A stretch of 64,000 bases of DNA, taken from Brenneria alni (lineage in GTDB: Bacteria; Pseudomonadota; Gammaproteobacteria; Enterobacterales; Enterobacteriaceae). Under the pieces are notes generated by a model that saw nothing but the letters and a program-made list of their open reading frames with translations, made no database searches and was not told where the DNA came from. Made by a program: the position numbers and the translations under genes. How positions within the stretch are numbered: position 1 is the first letter of the stretch; every line of letters starts with the position of its first letter. The stretch lies in assembly GCF_003666245.1 (NCBI RefSeq), contig NZ_MJLZ01000019.1, forward strand, positions 1 to 64,000, in the 5' to 3' direction. Below are positions 1 through 8,990 of the stretch, one piece after another.

Positions 1-988
1 GTTTCCAACTGGTATCATCAACGAAAATACCTTCTTCAATACGCTGCCGATATTTTTGTTTTTCCGGATCGCCCGGCAATAATAACTCCCCGTCATCACG
101 TGACTGACGAACCCAGGCTAATAAAGCGGGGATTTCCTGCTGATAAGTTTCAGCGCCGCCTAATCGTTGAGGGTCAATCAGAATAGACAGCATACTATTA
201 ATAATCTGTTTCTTTTCTCCTTTTACCGTGCGTTCCGTTCTGCCGCCGGTCAAGGCGGCCCCCAGCAACGAGCAGATAAGCGATAACCCCGCCCCTTTGT
301 GCTGACCAAACGGCAGGAGCGCTCCCAGCGGTTGCTCCATCAGCCAGCGCGGATCGACCGTTGGGTTCCCCTGACTATCGACAATGCAGCCGGGGGGCAA
401 TTGTTTACCTTCGTTCCAGGCAATACGCGCTTTATTACCGGCAATCACGCTGGTGGCGAAATCCAGAATCACCGGATCGCCCCCCGCTACCGGCACACCC
501 ACACAGAAAGGATTAGTACCGAACCGTGGCCGCTCCCCCTGCCACGGTAACACCACTGTAGAATGGACATTGGCGAAGTGCAGCGAAACCAGCCCGGCTT
601 CAGCCGCTTGTTCAGCCCAGGCGCCAATGCGCCCCAAATGGTGGGCATCCGCAAGACTGACGACCGCGACGCCATGAGCCTGAGCACGCGTAATCCCTTC
701 CGTTAACGCCTGTCTGGCAACCACCTGACCGAATCCCTGCTGGCCGTCAAAGGAAATCAGCGACCCGAAATCCAGGGTTTTTTCAGCATTGGCATCGGGA
801 GATAACCCGCCCTCCCTGATGGCCGCGATATAACGAGGCAGCATACTGACGCCGTGTGAATCATGCCCCTTAAGACTCGACTCCACCAAATTATCCGCCA
901 CGATCCCGGCTACACCGTCATCGACCTCAATATTCACTAATTGCGAGCGCAAATAATCGCGTAAAAAATGGTGACTAAATACCGGCAT
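1..988 (-). CDS. Ldh2/MDH2-family 2-hydroxyacid dehydrogenase, C-terminus cut by window edge
   Basis: The minus strand is open from an ATG at 988 to the window edge, about 329 codons. The protein begins MPVFSHHFLRDYLRSQ and carries family landmarks: GHDSHGVSMLPRY near residues 42-54, AHHLGRIGAWAEQ, RFGTNPFCVGVP and FGQHKGAGLSLI. This family (malate/L-lactate/ureidoglycolate/sulfolactate dehydrogenases, E. coli YbiC/HcxB) uses NAD(P)H to interconvert 2-oxo and 2-hydroxy acids in the cytoplasm. The layout is closest to YbiC, but substrate cannot be read from sequence. An AGAGGCG ribosome site precedes the ATG. It diverges from the ABC transporter operon starting at 1307, which suggests shared control and a shared substrate pathway. 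The last ~20-30 residues are probably missing. Confidence 0.85.
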   Translation of the reverse strand, partial: MPVFSHHFLRDYLRSQLVNIEVDDGVAGIVADNLVESSLKGHDSHGVSMLPRYIAAIREGGLSPDANAEKTLDFGSLISFDGQQGFGQVVARQALTEGITRAQAHGVAVVSLADAHHLGRIGAWAEQAAEAGLVSLHFANVHSTVVLPWQGERPRFGTNPFCVGVPVAGGDPVILDFATSVIAGNKARIAWNEGKQLPPGCIVDSQGNPTVDPRWLMEQPLGALLPFGQHKGAGLSLICSLLGAALTGGRTERTVKGEKKQIINSMLSILIDPQRLGGAETYQQEIPALLAWVRQSRDDGELLLPGDPEKQKYRQRIEEGIFVDDTSWK

Positions 989-1306
989 AATCGCCTCTGA
1001 ATACTGATTAAATAATGTAGGCAACACTATAACGCTGGCATTTTTATACCTAACTGAGAAATAAAACTATCGATAGCAAATAATGTGCTAAAGCAATCGC
1101 CATCTGATATTGAATTGATTTTCGATAAGAAGTAAAACATTTACTCTAAGTTATTCCAAAAAGGACTTTAGTAATAAATACAGAAGAAAATAGGATGCAA
1201 CAAGATTGTTGCCTTAAACCAGACGTATCAGAATCAAATTCAATTTATTTAGCTGCTTTGCGGGTAGTTCAAATAAAAATGATGTTTTGCTAAAAAAGAG
1301 AAGAAA
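989..1306. other. Divergent intergenic region between dehydrogenase and ABC importer
   Basis: This is 318 AT-rich bases between two divergent start codons, so promoters for both directions must lie here. An AAGAGAAG ribosome site precedes 1307. I see no clear operator; CysB/Cbl sites are too degenerate to call by eye. No open frame of note. Confidence 0.6.
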
Positions 1307-2326
1307 ATGAATAATCCTCCCAAAAATAACACACTCCGTCGCTTAACCCTCACGGCGACGCTGGCTTTCACGTTAGCCTCCTTTGGCGCAGGTGCGGAAG
1401 GGAACATCAGCATAGCCCAGCAGTTTGGTATCGGTTATCTGATCCTGGATGTGGTGCGCGATCAAAATTTGATCGAGAAACACGGTAAACAACAGGGGCT
1501 TGATATCAAGGTAGACTGGCGCACGCTTTCCGGCGCCACCGCCATCAATGAAGCACTGCTGTCCGGCGCGTTGGATGTCGCGTCAGCCGGTGTACCGCCG
1601 ATGCTGACGGTGTGGGATCGCACCCGCGGGCGCCAAAATGTCAAAGCTATTGCCTCGCTGGGATCGATGCCCAATTACCTGCTGAGTAATAATCCGGCGG
1701 TGAAAACCATTGGTGATTTAAGCGATAAGGATCGTATTGCCGTACCGGCGGCCGGCGTGGGATTCCAGTCCCGCACGTTGCAGATTGAAACCGCCAAACA
1801 ATACGGCGTGGACGACTTTAAACGCTTTGACAAAATCAGCGTGAGTCTGCCCCATCCCGACGCCAGCGCGGCGCTGATTGCCGGCGGTTCTGAAATCAAT
1901 GCTCACTTCTCCAGCCCTCCTTTCCAGTATCAAGCGCTGGAGCATAAGAACGTGCATAAAATTCTCAGCTCTTATGATGTGTTAGGCGGCCCGGCAACAT
2001 TCAACGTGCTGTACACCACCCAGAAATTTCACGATGAGAACCCCAAAACCTATCGCGCTTTTTACCATGCGTTGGCAGAAGCCGCTGAAATTATCAAAGC
2101 CGATAAGGCCGCCGCGGCTGAAACCTATATCCGGGTAGAAAAATCACGGCTCGACCCGGCGCTGGTTAAACGCATTGTGGAAGATCCTGAAATCGACTTC
2201 ACCGTCATCCCCCAGCGCACCTATATTTATGCCGAAAAATTACATCAGCTTGGGGTGCTGAAAAACAAAGCAGACTCCTGGAAAGATTACTTCTTTAGTG
2301 AGATCCATGACCAGCCGGGCAGCTAA
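1307..2326 (+). CDS. ABC transporter periplasmic substrate-binding protein, NitT/TauT (SsuA) type
   Basis: The 339-residue protein has a classic signal peptide: basic MNNPPKNNTLRR, a hydrophobic stretch, then probable cleavage after AGA near residue 30. The mature part reads like the NitT/TauT/SsuA binding proteins of nitrate, sulfonate and thiamine-precursor importers, with a two-lobed fold, GALDVASAGVPPML near residue 85 and IAVPAAGVGFQSRTLQ near 140. It would capture the ligand in the periplasm and deliver it to the permease at 3267. ATPase and permease follow in the same direction, making a complete importer. Ligand is unknown. The adjacent cbl regulator favours an aliphatic sulfonate, but no desulfonating monooxygenase (ssuD, tauD) is present. 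Confidence 0.85.
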   Translation: MNNPPKNNTLRRLTLTATLAFTLASFGAGAEGNISIAQQFGIGYLILDVVRDQNLIEKHGKQQGLDIKVDWRTLSGATAINEALLSGALDVASAGVPPMLTVWDRTRGRQNVKAIASLGSMPNYLLSNNPAVKTIGDLSDKDRIAVPAAGVGFQSRTLQIETAKQYGVDDFKRFDKISVSLPHPDASAALIAGGSEINAHFSSPPFQYQALEHKNVHKILSSYDVLGGPATFNVLYTTQKFHDENPKTYRAFYHALAEAAEIIKADKAAAAETYIRVEKSRLDPALVKRIVEDPEIDFTVIPQRTYIYAEKLHQLGVLKNKADSWKDYFFSEIHDQPGS

Positions 2327-2440
2327 CAACCGGGATCATCGTCTTGCCGAGGGTAACCAAACCAATTTGGTTGCCCGTATTTAACCTGCGCCACCGGCAA
2401 ACGTCACCGAATGACCAGATAATCACTCACAGGAGGATTT

Positions 2441-3307
2441 ATGGGTAACCCTAATAACGACACCTCAGCGCAGCCGCTATTGCAGATAGACGGCGTCGGG
2501 CTGGAATACCGCACCCGGCGCAGCCTGGTACGGGCAACGCATGACGTCAGTTTTGACGTGTTTCCCGCCGACCGTTTCGTGCTGCTGGGGCCGTCTGGAT
2601 GCGGTAAGTCCAGTCTGCTGAAGTCGATTGGCGGATTCTTGCCGCCGGTGAATGGCGAGATCCGTCTGGATGGTGAAACCGTCACTCAGCCAGGCCCAGA
2701 CCGCATCATGGTGTTTCAGGAGTTTGATCAGTTGCCGCCGTGGAAAACCGTGCTGGAAAACACGCTGTTCCCGCTGGTAGCCAGCCGTAAGGCCACTCGC
2801 AGCGAAGCACGGGACAGGGCAATGTATTTTCTTGAGAAAGTCGGGTTGGTGAAGTTTGCCGACGCCTATCCGCATACGCTGTCCGGTGGGATGAAGCAGC
2901 GGGTAGCGATCGCCAGAGCGCTGGTCATGCAGCCCAAAGTATTATTAATGGATGAGCCGTTCGCCGCACTGGATGCGCTGACCCGCCGTAAAATGCAGGA
3001 AGAGTTGCTGCTCTTGTGGGAAGAGGTTCGGTTTACGCTGCTGTTTGTCACTCACTCCATTGAGGAAGCCTTAATTGTTGGCAGTCGCGTGCTGCTGCTC
3101 TCCCCACATCCGGGACGGGTTCGTGCTGAAATCAACTGCCACCAGTTTGTCATGGCTGACCAGGGCAGCGAGGCTTTTCAGGCGACGGCCCAACGTATAC
3201 ACCATCTTCTCTTTCCGGCTGAAGGCACTATATCCACGCCAGCCGCAACGCATCAGGGTAAACATTATGAGCATCCAACCGCCCGTCCGGCCCGAGTATC
3301 AGCGTGA
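2441..3307 (+). CDS. ABC transporter ATP-binding protein, TauB/SsuB type
   Basis: 288 residues with a full nucleotide-binding domain: Walker [10 protein letters not shown] at about 50-58, Q-loop VFQEFDQLPPW, signature LSGGMKQRVAIARAL, Walker B VLLMDEPFAALD and switch His in VTHSIEEAL. The FQEFDQLPPWKTVLEN segment is typical of the nitrate/sulfonate/taurine subfamily. It hydrolyses ATP on the cytoplasmic face to drive import with the permease at 3267. A strong AGGAGG site precedes the ATG. About 115 bases separate it from the binding-protein gene, and its 3' end overlaps the permease start by 41 bases, so the two are translationally linked. The C-terminal ~30 residues after the domain are poorly conserved and partly lie in that overlap. 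Confidence 0.9.
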   Translation: MGNPNNDTSAQPLLQIDGVGLEYRTRRSLVRATHDVSFDVFPADRFVLLGPSGCGKSSLLKSIGGFLPPVNGEIRLDGETVTQPGPDRIMVFQEFDQLPPWKTVLENTLFPLVASRKATRSEARDRAMYFLEKVGLVKFADAYPHTLSGGMKQRVAIARALVMQPKVLLMDEPFAALDALTRRKMQEELLLLWEEVRFTLLFVTHSIEEALIVGSRVLLLSPHPGRVRAEINCHQFVMADQGSEAFQATAQRIHHLLFPAEGTISTPAATHQGKHYEHPTARPARVSA

Positions 3308-4133
3308 GCTGACGCCGCTTACCGATTTCACACTGGCACAGCCGCTGCCCCTGACAACCCGGTTGTGGAACCAGGCATGGGTGCGCAAGTTGGTCATTTT
3401 ACTGGCGCTGATTGTGCTTTGGGAAGTTGCCGCCCGCTGGCAGAAAAACGATTTGATGTTTCCCGGCTTTCTGCAAACTTTTCATGCCTTTAGCGCCGAT
3501 CTCGCCAGCGGTGAACTGCCGGAAAAAGTGATTATTTCGCTCGGTACACTGCTCAAGGGCTATATCATCGGCAGCCTGCTGGCGCTGGGACTTAGCGCGC
3601 TGGCGGTTTCAACCCGTACCGGGCGTGACCTGCTGGCGACATTAACCTCTATGTTCAACCCGTTACCCGCCATTGCCCTGCTACCGCTGGCGCTGCTGTG
3701 GTTTGGCCTGGGAGAAAAGAGCCTGATCTTTGTGCTTGTCCACTCCGTGATGTGGCCGATGGCGCTGAATACCTACTCTGGCTTTCTCGGCGTGTCGGAA
3801 ACGCTGCGGATGACCGGGCGGAACTATGGGTTAAAAGGCCGGCGCTACGTCACCGCTATTTTAATTCCCGCCGCACTCCCCTCCATTCTGTCCGGTCTGA
3901 AAATCGGCTGGGCGTTCGCCTGGCGTACACTGATTGCCGCCGAGCTGGTTTTCGGGGCATCAAGCGGTGGGGGCGGTCTGGGTTGGTATATTTTTCAGAA
4001 CCGCAATGAACTCTACACCGACCGTGTTTTCGCCGGTCTGGCATCCGTTATCATTATTGGTTTATTGGTGGAAGGTCTGATTTTTGCCACTATTGAAAAA
4101 ATAACGGTAAAACGCTGGGGAATGCAGCGGTAA
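3267..4133 (+). CDS. ABC transporter permease, TauC/SsuC type
   Basis: I start it at 3267 (MSIQPPVRPEYQRELT), giving 288 residues; an upstream in-frame extension to 3075 lies inside the ATPase gene and is unlikely. The protein has a cytoplasmic N-terminus, a first membrane helix at about residues 35-55 (VILLALIVLWEVAARW) and about five more. The EAA-type loop contacting the ATPase is the segment around MTGRNYGLKGRRYVTAILIPAALPSILSGLKIG. This is the binding-protein-dependent transport domain of the TauC/SsuC branch. It forms the channel for the substrate held by the 1307 protein. Ligand specificity cannot be determined here. Confidence 0.88.
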   Translation: MSIQPPVRPEYQRELTPLTDFTLAQPLPLTTRLWNQAWVRKLVILLALIVLWEVAARWQKNDLMFPGFLQTFHAFSADLASGELPEKVIISLGTLLKGYIIGSLLALGLSALAVSTRTGRDLLATLTSMFNPLPAIALLPLALLWFGLGEKSLIFVLVHSVMWPMALNTYSGFLGVSETLRMTGRNYGLKGRRYVTAILIPAALPSILSGLKIGWAFAWRTLIAAELVFGASSGGGGLGWYIFQNRNELYTDRVFAGLASVIIIGLLVEGLIFATIEKITVKRWGMQR

Positions 4134-4248
4134 ACCCCTGTGATAGAGCAATTTCATCCATGCAGTGCTGGAACTGTTCTTATGACCGCAGACTCTTCAC
4201 TATTATTACCGGATGTTGTGTTTTTCTAACGGCAGGAGCTACCGTGAC

Positions 4249-5352
4249 ATGATTGCAATTCAAGCACCACAAACCTATCTGAACCGTGATGGCATTATCG
4301 ATAATGTTGGTGAATATATTACGCCTTTCGCCAAAACCCTGCTGATCATTACCAGTCCGCAAGCCTGGCAGGCCACTGCTGAAAAGGTTGAACACAGCCT
4401 GGTTCAACACGGTCTCGCCTGGCGGATTGAATATCTGCCGGGCGACTGTACGCAGGCGGCCATTGATACGCTGGTTAGTCAGGCACGGAAACATGGCGCG
4501 GAATTGATTCTGGGCATCGGCGGTGGCCGGGTACTGGATGCGGCAAAAGCTACCGGAGAATATTTGGGGCAGTTGCCGGTGATTACCGTACCTACCATTG
4601 CCGCCACCTGTGCAGCCTGGTCGCCCATCAGCGTGATCTACGGGGATACGGGGGCGCATCAGGGGCCTTTGGCGCTGAAGCGGCTTCCAGTATGGGTATT
4701 GGTTGACAACAATGTGATAGCACAAAGCGACCCGCGTTACCTGAAAGCCGGTATCGTAGATGCACTGGCAAAGTGGTACGAATTTCTGCCTTACCTGCGC
4801 AATGGCGATGAGGGGCTGGCGCTGGCGTTAAAAGCGCAGGCCGCCAGACTGGCGGTGGATACGTTTAATACCTATGGCGTACAGGCCCTTGCCGATAACC
4901 AGCAAAAGCAGGTTACGCCAGCATTGCGCAAAGTCATTGATGCGGTGATAGCACTGGCCGGGATTGCCAACAGTATGAAAGACGACGTACCGCGCATTGG
5001 CGTCGCTCATGCCATTCACAACAGCATGACCCGTTTGCCGGAACTGCATCACTGGTTACACGGGGAAAAAGTAGGGTTCGGACTGGCGGCTCAGGCGATC
5101 CTTGAGTATGACAATGCCAGCGATAGAGAAGAACTGCTATTACAGCTTCTGCGTTACGGTAGCCCATTAACGCTGACTTTACTCGGTCTTGACGATCGGC
5201 CTGCGCAGATTGAGGAGATCGCCAAAAACGTAAAAATCAAACCCCACATCGCCGCATTACTGCCGTTCTCTGTAGAGCCTGAGCGCATTAAAAATGCGCT
5301 ATGGGCCACACAACAGCTAGCAGGATTCGCGGCTGATCACCAGGCGGCCTGA
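4249..5352 (+). CDS. Iron-type (GldA-like) dehydrogenase resembling YbdH/HcxA
   Basis: Start chosen at 4249 (MIAIQAPQTYLNRDG) because AGGAG lies ten bases upstream; an ATG at 4213 has no ribosome site. The 367-residue protein matches the glycerol-dehydrogenase branch of iron-containing alcohol dehydrogenases. It has a GIGGGRVLDAAKA dinucleotide loop, VPTIAATCAAWSPISV as in E. coli YbdH (HcxA), an Asp ligand in GIVDALAKWYE and His ligands in VAHAIHNSM and WLHGEKVGF. YbdH reduces 2-oxo acids to 2-hydroxy acids. Together with the Ldh2-type enzyme at the left edge, the locus pairs two non-homologous 2-hydroxyacid dehydrogenases with one importer. It is probably co-transcribed with the ABC genes. 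Substrate remains inference. Confidence 0.82.
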   Translation: MIAIQAPQTYLNRDGIIDNVGEYITPFAKTLLIITSPQAWQATAEKVEHSLVQHGLAWRIEYLPGDCTQAAIDTLVSQARKHGAELILGIGGGRVLDAAKATGEYLGQLPVITVPTIAATCAAWSPISVIYGDTGAHQGPLALKRLPVWVLVDNNVIAQSDPRYLKAGIVDALAKWYEFLPYLRNGDEGLALALKAQAARLAVDTFNTYGVQALADNQQKQVTPALRKVIDAVIALAGIANSMKDDVPRIGVAHAIHNSMTRLPELHHWLHGEKVGFGLAAQAILEYDNASDREELLLQLLRYGSPLTLTLLGLDDRPAQIEEIAKNVKIKPHIAALLPFSVEPERIKNALWATQQLAGFAADHQAA

Positions 5353-5354
5353 TC

Positions 5355-5386
5355 CCTTTTCCCCGGAAATTTTTCCGGGGAAAAGG
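5355..5386. terminator. Perfect 15-bp inverted repeat between convergent genes
   Basis: CCTTTTCCCCGGAAA at 5355-5369 pairs perfectly with TTTCCGGGGAAAAGG at 5372-5386, leaving a 2-base loop. It follows the dehydrogenase stop by two bases and lies downstream of convergent cbl, so it could end transcripts from both sides. It has no U-run after the stem on either strand, so it is not a textbook terminator. Confidence 0.55.
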
Positions 5387-5440
5387 TGGTAAGACAGAAT
5401 TTATCTGGCTGCTCAATCGGTTAGAAATCAAGGAAAGCGA

Positions 5441-6394
5441 TCAGATTTGGTAATCAATCACATTCTCGTCGTTCTCGGCAAACACCTTATCTTTAATCTC
5501 AGCCAGAGACAGCTCGGTGTTACACAATTGGATAAACTTCCAGGCATAGTTACGCTGTAACTGGTTCTTTTTTAACCCCAGCCACACGGTGTTCGCCTCA
5601 AACAGATGTTCAGCATTCAGCCTCACCAGCCCTTTATCACGCAGTGGATCGTAAGCCTTATCAGCCAGAATACCGACTCCCAGCCCCAATTCCACGTAGG
5701 TTTTGATGACATCGGAATCCTGGGCGCTCAAGGTAATCTCCGGCGACATGCCCGCAGCCTGAAAGGCCCGGTCCACACGGGAACGCCCGGTAATACCCTG
5801 ACGATAGGTAATCAACGGCGCCGCGTTAAGCATATCCAACGTCACCACTGGCTCCTGAGCCAGTGGATGATCCTCCGGCACGACAATCGAATGGTGCCAG
5901 CGGTAATAGGGGAAAGCCGCCAGCGAGGGATCATTAATCAGCCGTTCACTGGCAATGCCAATATCGGCTTCCCCAGAATGCAGCATCGCCACAATCTCGT
6001 CAGGCGTGCCTTGATTCAGCACCAGACGCACCTGCGGATAAAGTGCGCGGAACGCCTTGATCACTTGCGGCAAGCTATAACGCGCCTGAGTATGGGTGGT
6101 GGCAATCACCAGTTGCCCGGTATCATTGTTAGTAAATACGTTAGCTAACCGACGGATATTGCTGGCATCATTCAGGATACGTTCTGCCACAATCAGCAAC
6201 TCTTTACCCGGTTCGGTCATTCCCAGCAGACGTTTACCACGACGGACAAATATTTCAATCCCCAGTTCTTCTTCCAGCTCACGGATATGGCGACTCACTC
6301 CAGATTGAGAGGTAAACAGGGTATTCGCCACTTCGGTCAGATTGTAATTACACCGTGCTGATTCACGAATAATCTTCAATTGCTGAAAATTCAC
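5441..6394 (-). CDS. cbl: LysR-family regulator Cbl (CysB-like)
   Basis: 317 residues. The N-terminus MNFQQLKIIRESARCNYNLTEVANTLFTSQSG, the HTH recognition segment, and the C-terminus ENVIDYQI match E. coli Cbl rather than CysB. Cbl is a cytoplasmic activator of sulfonate-use genes (ssu, tau) during sulfate starvation and senses adenosine 5'-phosphosulfate. Residues 1-65 form the winged HTH; about 90-300 form the co-inducer domain (TTHTQARYSLPQVIKAF, TYRQGITGRSRVDRAF). The start is a GTG at 6394 with GGAG six bases upstream. In E. coli cbl lies beside nac; here it is convergent with the ABC importer locus, which is the main argument that the importer serves sulfur acquisition. Confidence 0.92.
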   Translation of the reverse strand: MNFQQLKIIRESARCNYNLTEVANTLFTSQSGVSRHIRELEEELGIEIFVRRGKRLLGMTEPGKELLIVAERILNDASNIRRLANVFTNNDTGQLVIATTHTQARYSLPQVIKAFRALYPQVRLVLNQGTPDEIVAMLHSGEADIGIASERLINDPSLAAFPYYRWHHSIVVPEDHPLAQEPVVTLDMLNAAPLITYRQGITGRSRVDRAFQAAGMSPEITLSAQDSDVIKTYVELGLGVGILADKAYDPLRDKGLVRLNAEHLFEANTVWLGLKKNQLQRNYAWKFIQLCNTELSLAEIKDKVFAENDENVIDYQI

Positions 6395-6782
6395 CCTTCA
6401 CTCCATCACTATTGCAACATTCATGTGTACCATTGATACGAAGGAATGGTGTCCGGGACAAATAAGGAAATGGATTTGATTATATTTTTTTATACTAAGA
6501 ACAGTTAACCTGAATCTTTCTGAAAGGAAGAAACGCGAACAAAACAATAACTCCACTGAATTCAATCAATTAAAAAACCAGTGAAAATAAACAATTTAGA
6601 CATCCATTGAACGATACTTCTTTTTGGTATTGGTTATAATCTCCAGATCTAACGAATCATACCCATGAATTTATGGTGGGCGGTTCTGCCCGCCGCAAGG
6701 CGGCAACTGAACGAATGGTCAGGAGCCTACACACCTGCAACTTGAAAGATGACGGGTATATAGTGAAAAAACAGGTTTCATC
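6395..6782. other. Intergenic region between cbl and EamA transporter
   Basis: 388 AT-rich bases between divergent starts. The first ~260 hold presumed promoters for cbl and show no clear motif. The distal part contains a diverged copy of the repeat described at 6659-6760. No supported gene. Confidence 0.6.
6659..6760. repeat. Diverged copy of a ~125-bp palindromic intergenic repeat
   Basis: Its right end, from GCCTACACACCTGCAACTTG through to GACGGGTATA at 6760, matches the right end of the element at 38963-39089 with only a few differences; the left end has the inverted ATACCC. The middle is rearranged (GGCGGTTCTGCCCGCC hairpin). Short elements with TATACCC/GGGTATA ends are common between genes in Pectobacterium, Yersinia and Serratia relatives. 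It stops 22 bases before the EamA gene start. Confidence 0.65.
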
Positions 6783-7760
6783 ATGCTAACCGGTATCCTC
6801 TTTGCCCTTTGCGCTGGATTAATGTGGGGATTAGTGTTTGTCGGCCCCCTGTTGGTGCCTGAATACCCAGCCGCACTGCAATCAACAGGCCGCTACCTGG
6901 CGTTCGGCCTGATCGCCTTGCCGCTGGCCTGGCTTGACCGACGTCGGCTACGTCGGTTAACCCGCCAGGACTGGTGGGAAGCCGCCAAATTAACCACCGT
7001 TGGCAACCTGCTCTACTACTTTTTTCTAGCCAGCGCCATTCAGCGCACCAGTGCGCCCGTTTCAACCATGATTATTGGCACATTACCGGTGGTGATTGCC
7101 GTAACGGCGAATCTGCTCTACTCCCAACGGGAGGGCCGGGTTTTGTGGCGTCAGTTGATACCGGCGCTGGCGCTGATCGTCGCAGGGCTTGTCTGTGTGA
7201 ATATCGCCGAATTGAAATCCTTATCGATAACGCTGGACGCCTGGCGCTATGTTAGCGGCATCATGCTGGCGTTGGTGTCAGTGATCTGCTGGACCTGGTA
7301 TCCGTTGCGTAATGCCCGCTGGCTGCGTGAACATACCGATCAAAACCCGATCACCTGGGCGACCGCACAGGGCGTTGTCACGCTGCCTTTAGCCTTGCTG
7401 GGATATATGTTGGTGTGCGGTCATCTTGCTTTCAGCCGTGAGGCGTTCGCCCTGCCGTTTGGCCCGCGCCCTGCGGTATTCATTTCACTGATGGTTGCCA
7501 TCGGTCTGTTTTGCTCCTGGCTGGGCACGCTCTGCTGGAATGAAGCCAGCCAGCGTTTGCCAACTGTGCTGCTCGGTCCGCTGATTGTATTCGAAACGCT
7601 GGCGGCGCTCAGTTACGCCTTTATGCTGCGGCAAAGCTGGCCGCCGATGCTGACGCTAGGCGGCGTAGGCTGTCTGGTAATTGGCGTGATTTATGCGATG
7701 AGAATCAAACCCAAACCGCTGGTGGTGCCGGTGGTGGTTTCGCCATCAGCAGGGAAGTAA
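6783..7760 (+). CDS. EamA/DMT-family inner-membrane transporter
   Basis: 325 residues, about ten predicted membrane helices in two repeated halves. It begins MLTGILFALCAGLMWGLVFVGPLLVPEYPA, the usual opening of the drug/metabolite transporter (EamA) superfamily, with the second repeat starting near residue 155 (GIMLALVSVICWTWYPLRNARW). Members export amino acids, purines or drugs by proton exchange; substrate cannot be assigned. It stands alone, divergent from cbl and convergent with the fet operon, with a short intergenic repeat just before it. Length is within the family's usual 290-330 range. The C-terminal tail is rich in proline and valine. Confidence 0.85.
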   Translation: MLTGILFALCAGLMWGLVFVGPLLVPEYPAALQSTGRYLAFGLIALPLAWLDRRRLRRLTRQDWWEAAKLTTVGNLLYYFFLASAIQRTSAPVSTMIIGTLPVVIAVTANLLYSQREGRVLWRQLIPALALIVAGLVCVNIAELKSLSITLDAWRYVSGIMLALVSVICWTWYPLRNARWLREHTDQNPITWATAQGVVTLPLALLGYMLVCGHLAFSREAFALPFGPRPAVFISLMVAIGLFCSWLGTLCWNEASQRLPTVLLGPLIVFETLAALSYAFMLRQSWPPMLTLGGVGCLVIGVIYAMRIKPKPLVVPVVVSPSAGK

Positions 7761-7778
7761 GTCGCTGTATATTGTATG

Positions 7779-8285
7779 TTAGCGGCCTCCCCCACCGGCA
7801 AGTTGCTCAAACAGCACGGTTAATTGCTGTTCATCTCTTGCGCCCTGGTGCTGTGCCATCACCTTACCGTCGCCGTCAATGATAAACGACGTGGGGGTGC
7901 CGATAACCTGATAACGTTCTTTGGTGATCCCCAGTTGGTCGCGGATAACCGGGTAGCTGATCTTTTGCTGCTCCAATAGCGGGGAAATATCCACGCCGTC
8001 CGGGTCGGTATTGACCGCCACCACCACCACGTTATCGCCATAGCGCTTATTGAGCGTTTCCAGCGTGGCCATTTCTGCCAGACAGCCACCACAGCCAGAA
8101 GACCAGAAATTCAGGTAAACGCGTTTCCCCTGCCAGCGGGTCAGATCAACCTGTTGACCGGTTAAATCATACGCGGCCAGCGCAGGCGCTTTCGCCCCGA
8201 CACTCACCTGTTCTTCCTTGCAGCCGCCAGACAACACCAGCATTGCCAGCAGGCAAGAGAGGGTTAACCCCTTACGCCACAGCAT
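7779..8285 (-). CDS. TlpA/ResA-like periplasmic thioredoxin, probable lipoprotein
   Basis: 168 residues starting at 8285 ([22 protein letters not shown]). The N-terminus is a signal sequence ending in a lipobox-like SGGC, so it is probably lipid-anchored on the periplasmic side, though the -3 residue is Ser rather than the preferred Leu. The thioredoxin fold follows, with redox-active CGGC in NFWSSGCGGCLAEM near residue 70 and a cis-Pro in VIGTPTSFIIDGDG. It is the last gene of the fet operon and overlaps the ATPase gene by 14 bases. In the related Campylobacter P19 locus, similar thioredoxin-like proteins end the cluster. A role in keeping operon proteins reduced is inference. Confidence 0.87.
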   Translation of the reverse strand: MLWRKGLTLSCLLAMLVLSGGCKEEQVSVGAKAPALAAYDLTGQQVDLTRWQGKRVYLNFWSSGCGGCLAEMATLETLNKRYGDNVVVVAVNTDPDGVDISPLLEQQKISYPVIRDQLGITKERYQVIGTPTSFIIDGDGKVMAQHQGARDEQQLTVLFEQLAGGGGR

Positions 8286-8988
8286 GATGATTAACCTCCT
8301 CACCGAAATATTTACCGTGCTGCAAACGAATAATGCGATCGGCAAATTTTCCCAGTTCAGGATTGTGCGTCACCATTACAATGGTGCGGCCCTGATGGTG
8401 TAAGCCTTTCAGCAGATCCAGTACCCGCTGTTCATTTTCTTCATCCAGATTGCCGGTCGGTTCATCGGCAAAGATGACCGGCGGCTCGTTCACCAGCGCA
8501 CGGGCAATACACACCCGCTGCTGCTCACCGCCGGAAAGCTGGCTGGGTAAATGGTCGATGCGGTGTTCCAGCCCCACTTGTTCCAGTACCCGCTTTGCGG
8601 CGGTTTCATCCACGATACTGTGATAATGCTGGGCCAGCATGATGTTTTCCAATGCAGTCAAAAAGGGGATCAGGTGGAATTGCTGGAACACCAGCCCGAT
8701 TTTATCCGCCCGGAATTTTCGCCGCCCTTCCTCATCCAGCGCTGCGGCATCAATACCATCCAGCAAAACCTGACCCTCACTGACCGTATCCAGACAGGTG
8801 AGGATATTCATCAGGGTGGTTTTGCCCGATCCCGATGCCCCCATAATGGCCACAAACTCGCCACGGGCAATGCGAATATTAATATTCTCCAGCGCGGTAA
8901 CCTGTCCAAAGCGTTTATATAGCCGACGCGTTTCAATCACCGCTTCTGGTGTCTGCCCCGCGCCCTGAATATTTATTGATGAGGACAT
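8272..8988 (-). CDS. ABC transporter ATP-binding protein of fet iron locus (MacB/LolD type)
   Basis: 238 residues from ATG 8988 ([19 protein letters not shown]), with AGGAG upstream; the frame remains open to 9183 but that part lies in the permease gene. Domain landmarks: Walker [11 protein letters not shown]-loop [15 protein letters not shown], signature [15 protein letters not shown], Walker [13 protein letters not shown] and MVTHNPELG. The TGNLD form is typical of the LolD/MacB/FtsE group, which powers mechanotransmission rather than import. It pairs with the two FtsX/MacB-like permeases encoded just upstream (8991-11409). Matching ATPase genes sit beside P19 in Campylobacter and beside fetMP in E. 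coli. Its exact role in iron uptake is not established. Confidence 0.9.
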   Translation of the reverse strand: MSSSINIQGAGQTPEAVIETRRLYKRFGQVTALENINIRIARGEFVAIMGASGSGKTTLMNILTCLDTVSEGQVLLDGIDAAALDEEGRRKFRADKIGLVFQQFHLIPFLTALENIMLAQHYHSIVDETAAKRVLEQVGLEHRIDHLPSQLSGGEQQRVCIARALVNEPPVIFADEPTGNLDEENEQRVLDLLKGLHHQGRTIVMVTHNPELGKFADRIIRLQHGKYFGEEVNHHAVA

Positions 8989-8990
8989 CG

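Noticed and set aside
4180-4725. 181-codon antisense frame over the YbdH-like gene
   Set aside because: Shadow of the conserved dehydrogenase; no start context or family.
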